From Phycisphaerales bacterium (GTDB taxonomy: Bacteria > Planctomycetota > UBA1135 > UBA2386), in contig JADCJE010000095.1 of assembly GCA_020247305.1 (NCBI GenBank), positions 1 through 44,585 of the forward strand: DNA of 44,585 nucleotides, in the 5' to 3' direction. The first letter of the stretch is position 1, and every line of letters starts with the position of its first letter. Below the pieces are notes generated by a model. The model did no database searches. It was not told where the DNA came from and was given only the letters and a program-made list of their open reading frames with translations. The translations under genes and the position numbers were made by a program. Shown piece after piece: positions 42,517-44,585 of this stretch.

Positions 42517-43320
42517 ATGACCAAACCACAGATCGTTCGTCCCCTGTCCGCTGCGGCTCGCCGCGTCCGAGCCGGCGTCGCCGGCTTCGCAGGCGCCCGC
42601 GCGCCCGAAGCCCGAGCCTTCCTTGCCCAACTTCGCGACGACCTCGACGCGATCGGCGCGAACGACCGGCTCACCCCATCCGAGCGGTCGAGCCGCGCAA
42701 AGCAAGCCGTCGCCGCCCTTCGCGCGCGCTGGCGCTTCGTCGTTCAAGCCGCAGCCGACGACCTCGCCAACGCTGCGGCCGCCGCGCGCCGCGTCGATGA
42801 AGCCGTGCGCAGCGTCGAGGCCGTGTCGCCGGTGCAAGCGTTGCGACTGCAACTCGCGGCGCAGGCGCTCAACGCGCTGCCCGCGACCGAGCGACGCCGC
42901 GACTTCGAGGCCGCCTTCGCGAGCCGCGACACGCAACGGCTGCTGGCGCATTCGTTGCTGGCGCCACTCGACGACGGCGGCCGCCGCGCAATCGCGGTCC
43001 TTGTGGCTTCGGCCGACATGCAAACGCTGATCGATTCCGGCCGCGACGCGACGGCGCACGCGCTGGCCACTCGTGAGGCCGAGGCGGCGCTCGCCGAGCT
43101 CGAGGCCGCCGCCGATCCGCACGCCGAGGCTCGGCCAGACGCCCGCGACTTGCTCGCCATCGCCAACGCCGGCGCGGCTGCCTTCGCTTCGCGCGAAACG
43201 ATCGAAGCCGCGGTGCCTAGCGATTCGCCGGCGTGGCTTCGTGGGCTGCTCGTGCCTGCTCGGCCCGCTCCGAAGCCCCTGCAAGCCGACGCGCCGGCGT
43301 TGCCGGAAGGTGCGGCGTGA
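42517..43320 (+). CDS. Hypothetical Ala-rich helical element protein
   Basis: 267 residues, no recognised family. It is predicted to be almost entirely helical (A-A-A-A-R-R-V-D-E-A-V-R-S-V-E-A and similar), ending in a Pro-rich tail. It overlaps the next gene by GTGA. By position before phage-like genes it could be a scaffold or regulatory protein, but nothing in the sequence decides. Confidence 0.6.
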   Translation: MTKPQIVRPLSAAARRVRAGVAGFAGARAPEARAFLAQLRDDLDAIGANDRLTPSERSSRAKQAVAALRARWRFVVQAAADDLANAAAAARRVDEAVRSVEAVSPVQALRLQLAAQALNALPATERRRDFEAAFASRDTQRLLAHSLLAPLDDGGRRAIAVLVASADMQTLIDSGRDATAHALATREAEAALAELEAAADPHAEARPDARDLLAIANAGAAAFASRETIEAAVPSDSPAWLRGLLVPARPAPKPLQADAPALPEGAA

Positions 43321-43769
43321 GCGATTCCAGCCCAAGTCGCTCGAACGACGAGCGCGACGAGCGCGGCCGCTTCGCGCCCGGCAACACGACCGGCCGGCGA
43401 GGCGGCAACCCTGGAGCGCGGCGCCTGCACGAGCTTCAGCAAGCCGTTCGGGATGCCTGCACGCCCGACGACGTTCGCGCCGTCATGAGGAACCTGCACG
43501 CCTCGGCGCTCGCCGGCGACACGCACGCGGCCGCCGTCTACCTCGCTCGCTGCGTCGGTAGTCGAACCTTCGTCGAGATCGACTTGCCCGAGATTCGTGC
43601 GGCCGCCGACCTCGCCGCAGCGGCGCGCAGCGTGCTCGCTGCGGTCGCCGAAGGCCGATGCGACGTCGAAAGCGGCGAGCGCCTTCTCGGCCTCGTTCGA
43701 GGCGTCGGCGAGGCCGCCGTCGTCGAACAACTGGAAGCGCGAATCGCTGCGCTCGAGGCCGGCCGATGA
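43317..43769 (+). CDS. GRFxxGN-motif phage-like protein, small-terminase-like
   Basis: 150 residues from GTG 43317. The N-terminus D-E-R-G-R-F-A-P-G-N-T-T-G-R-R-G-G-N-P is typical of DUF5681/small-terminase-type phage proteins. A helical domain follows (D-D-V-R-A-V-M-R-N-L-H-A-S-A), ending in a probable coiled coil (V-V-E-Q-L-E-A-R-I-A-A-L). DNA recognition for packaging is inferred; no large terminase gene follows. It overlaps the next gene by ATGA. Confidence 0.55.
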   Translation: MSDSSPSRSNDERDERGRFAPGNTTGRRGGNPGARRLHELQQAVRDACTPDDVRAVMRNLHASALAGDTHAAAVYLARCVGSRTFVEIDLPEIRAAADLAAAARSVLAAVAEGRCDVESGERLLGLVRGVGEAAVVEQLEARIAALEAGR

Positions 43770-44011
43770 ACCTCGCCAACCTCACAGCCCGGCTCGCCGC
43801 GCTCGAAGCGCCGCCCCTAGGGCAAGCGCTCGCGCTCGCCACGGCTCGCGTGCGCGCCGGCGACGCCACCCTTGCGGACCTTGCACCGTCGCTTGCCGAG
43901 GCCGCGCGTCGGCTGGCGAGCGACCTGGCAGCGATCGACACGGCCGACGGCTACGTCGACGCAACGAACCCCGACAGTCTCAACAACCCCAACAACCAAG
44001 GACAGGACTAG
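43766..44011 (+). CDS. Hypothetical small element protein
   Basis: 81 residues, no family recognised. Helical (L-A-A-L-E-A-P-P-L-G-Q-A-L-A-L-A), ending in an Asn/Pro tail (N-P-D-S-L-N-N-P-N-N-Q-G-Q-D). AGGACAGGA just before the next start lies within its 3' end. Confidence 0.6.
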   Translation: MNLANLTARLAALEAPPLGQALALATARVRAGDATLADLAPSLAEAARRLASDLAAIDTADGYVDATNPDSLNNPNNQGQD

Positions 44012-44012
44012 C

Positions 44013-44510
44013 ATGGCTCACCAAGCCCACAACTTCCCGATCGTCACCGAGCTTCGACTCAAGGACGCCGGCGCGGTCAACTCGAGCGCTGCCGGAACCG
44101 TCGGCGGCCAGGCGGCCGTCGTCGACTTGCAGCAGCAGGCGCCCGGATTCGCCGGCAACGCTCCGGCCGCTTCCTACGCGCGCTTTGCCGTGGTCGTCGA
44201 CTGGTCGGCTTGCGAGGTCGATTCGAGCAACGAGCTCTACCGGCTCGAAATCCAAGGCTCGGACTCGCCGACGTTCGCCAGCGGCGTCTACACGCTGGCC
44301 GAGCGCCGCTTCGGCCATTCGTCCGTCGCCGGCAGCGCGACGAGCACGCCGCCGTCGGGCCGCTTGGCGCTCTACGCCGACAACGTGGCTTGCACCTCGG
44401 CGACCGACGGCTCGGCCGTTCGCGCGCTGCGCTACGTTCGTTGCTTCCTCACCGTCACGGGCACGGCGGCGTCCGGCTTCAACTTCTCGGCCAGCATCGC
44501 GCCGGAGTGA
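44013..44510 (+). CDS. Candidate capsid-cement/decoration-like protein
   Basis: 165 residues, beta-rich. M-A-H-Q-A-H-N-F-P-I-V-T, then D-W-S-A-C-E-V-D-S-S-N-E-L-Y-R-L-E-I-Q-G-S, and near the end L-R-Y-V-R-C-F-L-T-V-T-G-T-A-A-S-G-F-N-F-S-A-S-I. The R-Y-x-R-x-x-x-T-V-x-G-T-A-x-x-G-x ending resembles Bbp16-type capsid cement proteins from memory. The match is weak, so virion role is a hypothesis. Shine-Dalgarno-like AGGA lies about 8-12 bp upstream. Confidence 0.4.
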   Translation: MAHQAHNFPIVTELRLKDAGAVNSSAAGTVGGQAAVVDLQQQAPGFAGNAPAASYARFAVVVDWSACEVDSSNELYRLEIQGSDSPTFASGVYTLAERRFGHSSVAGSATSTPPSGRLALYADNVACTSATDGSAVRALRYVRCFLTVTGTAASGFNFSASIAPE

Positions 44511-44522
44511 GGTTCGCGTCGG

Positions 44523-44543
44523 CTCGGGCACCTGCGGCCCGAG
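44523..44543 (+). terminator. Terminator-like hairpin after the cement-like gene
   Basis: CTCGGGC (44523-44529) pairs perfectly with GCCCGAG (44537-44543), 7-nt loop, 13 bp after the stop. No T-tract. The last 42 bases of the window show nothing more. Confidence 0.45.
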
Positions 44544-44585
44544 CTCGCGCGAATCTGCGCCAAGTCGCACGCTAGACGTCGACGA

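Larger units (their letters stand above)
38157..44585 (+). mobile_element. Left part of an integrated mobile element, possibly phage-satellite-like
   Basis: Tyrosine recombinase, unknown protein, small HTH protein, RepA-like ATPase with tandem repeats, then short phage-like genes, all on the plus strand and tightly packed with ATGA/GTGA overlaps. Codon use seems to shift: more CGA, CTT, GTT and TTG than in the neighbouring genes. The left boundary is placed just after dnaK because the integrase is the first gene; no duplicated attachment core can be checked without the right end. Confidence 0.7.

Overview
The window is high-GC chromosomal DNA of a bacterium that I judge most likely to be a member of the Planctomycetota. 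That judgement rests on gene content: two Tat-exported Gfo/Idh/MocA oxidoreductases, a DUF1573-type lipoprotein beside a four-heme cytochrome, a Minf_1886-type protein, giant TPR/metallopeptidase proteins, a strongly divergent DnaA-like protein, and many Ala/Arg-rich proteins with few Shine-Dalgarno sites. Long antisense ORFs are everywhere because of the base composition and are ignored here. No tRNA, rRNA or CRISPR array was seen.

Region 1-3938 begins with the tail of a YprB-like ribonuclease H domain protein. A thioredoxin-fold (TlpA-type) exported protein follows. Its reading frame is interrupted by one in-frame TGA exactly where the first Cys of the W-C-G-P-C redox motif should be, and a perfect 7-bp hairpin with a GGUC loop lies 31 nt downstream. 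This fits a selenoprotein with a U-x-x-C active site. Two decayed genes come next, then an intact full-length paralogue in which both redox residues are gone.

Region 3939-21156 is housekeeping and envelope genes: yidD-rnpA with a TPR lipoprotein, a Gfo/Idh oxidoreductase, a DUF5658-like membrane protein, a glycosyltransferase with a lipoprotein, a Nudix hydrolase, an HtrA-type protease, a hotdog thioesterase and a YkgJ-type Cys-cluster protein. It ends in a co-directional run of TPR-metallopeptidase, DnaA-like ATPase, tmk, holB (coupled by GTGA overlaps) and a Minf_1886 protein, closed by two strong hairpins.

Region 21157-38156 holds an S9 peptidase, a second Gfo/Idh protein, the four-heme cytochrome with its DUF1573 lipoprotein, a sigma-54 two-component system (NtrB/NtrC type), a lipoprotein N-acetylmuramoyl-L-alanine amidase, a partner-switching-like set (HATPase anti-sigma, GAF-SpoIIE phosphatase, CheY-like regulator), a MATE exporter and dnaK.

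From 38157 to the right edge the DNA looks like an integrated mobile element. It has a tyrosine recombinase, a small HTH (excisionase-like) protein, a RepA-like RecA-fold ATPase whose 3' end carries tandem TCGAA repeats resembling iterons, then short phage-like genes including a GRFxxGN protein (small-terminase-like) and a candidate capsid-cement protein. All read rightward and no large terminase, portal or major capsid gene is visible, which suggests a phage-satellite-like or minimal prophage element whose right end lies outside the window.

The two observations I rate most highly are the candidate selenoprotein (272-1399) and the DnaA-like protein that lacks the box VII arginine finger and the normal DnaA-box recognition signature (17682-18908).
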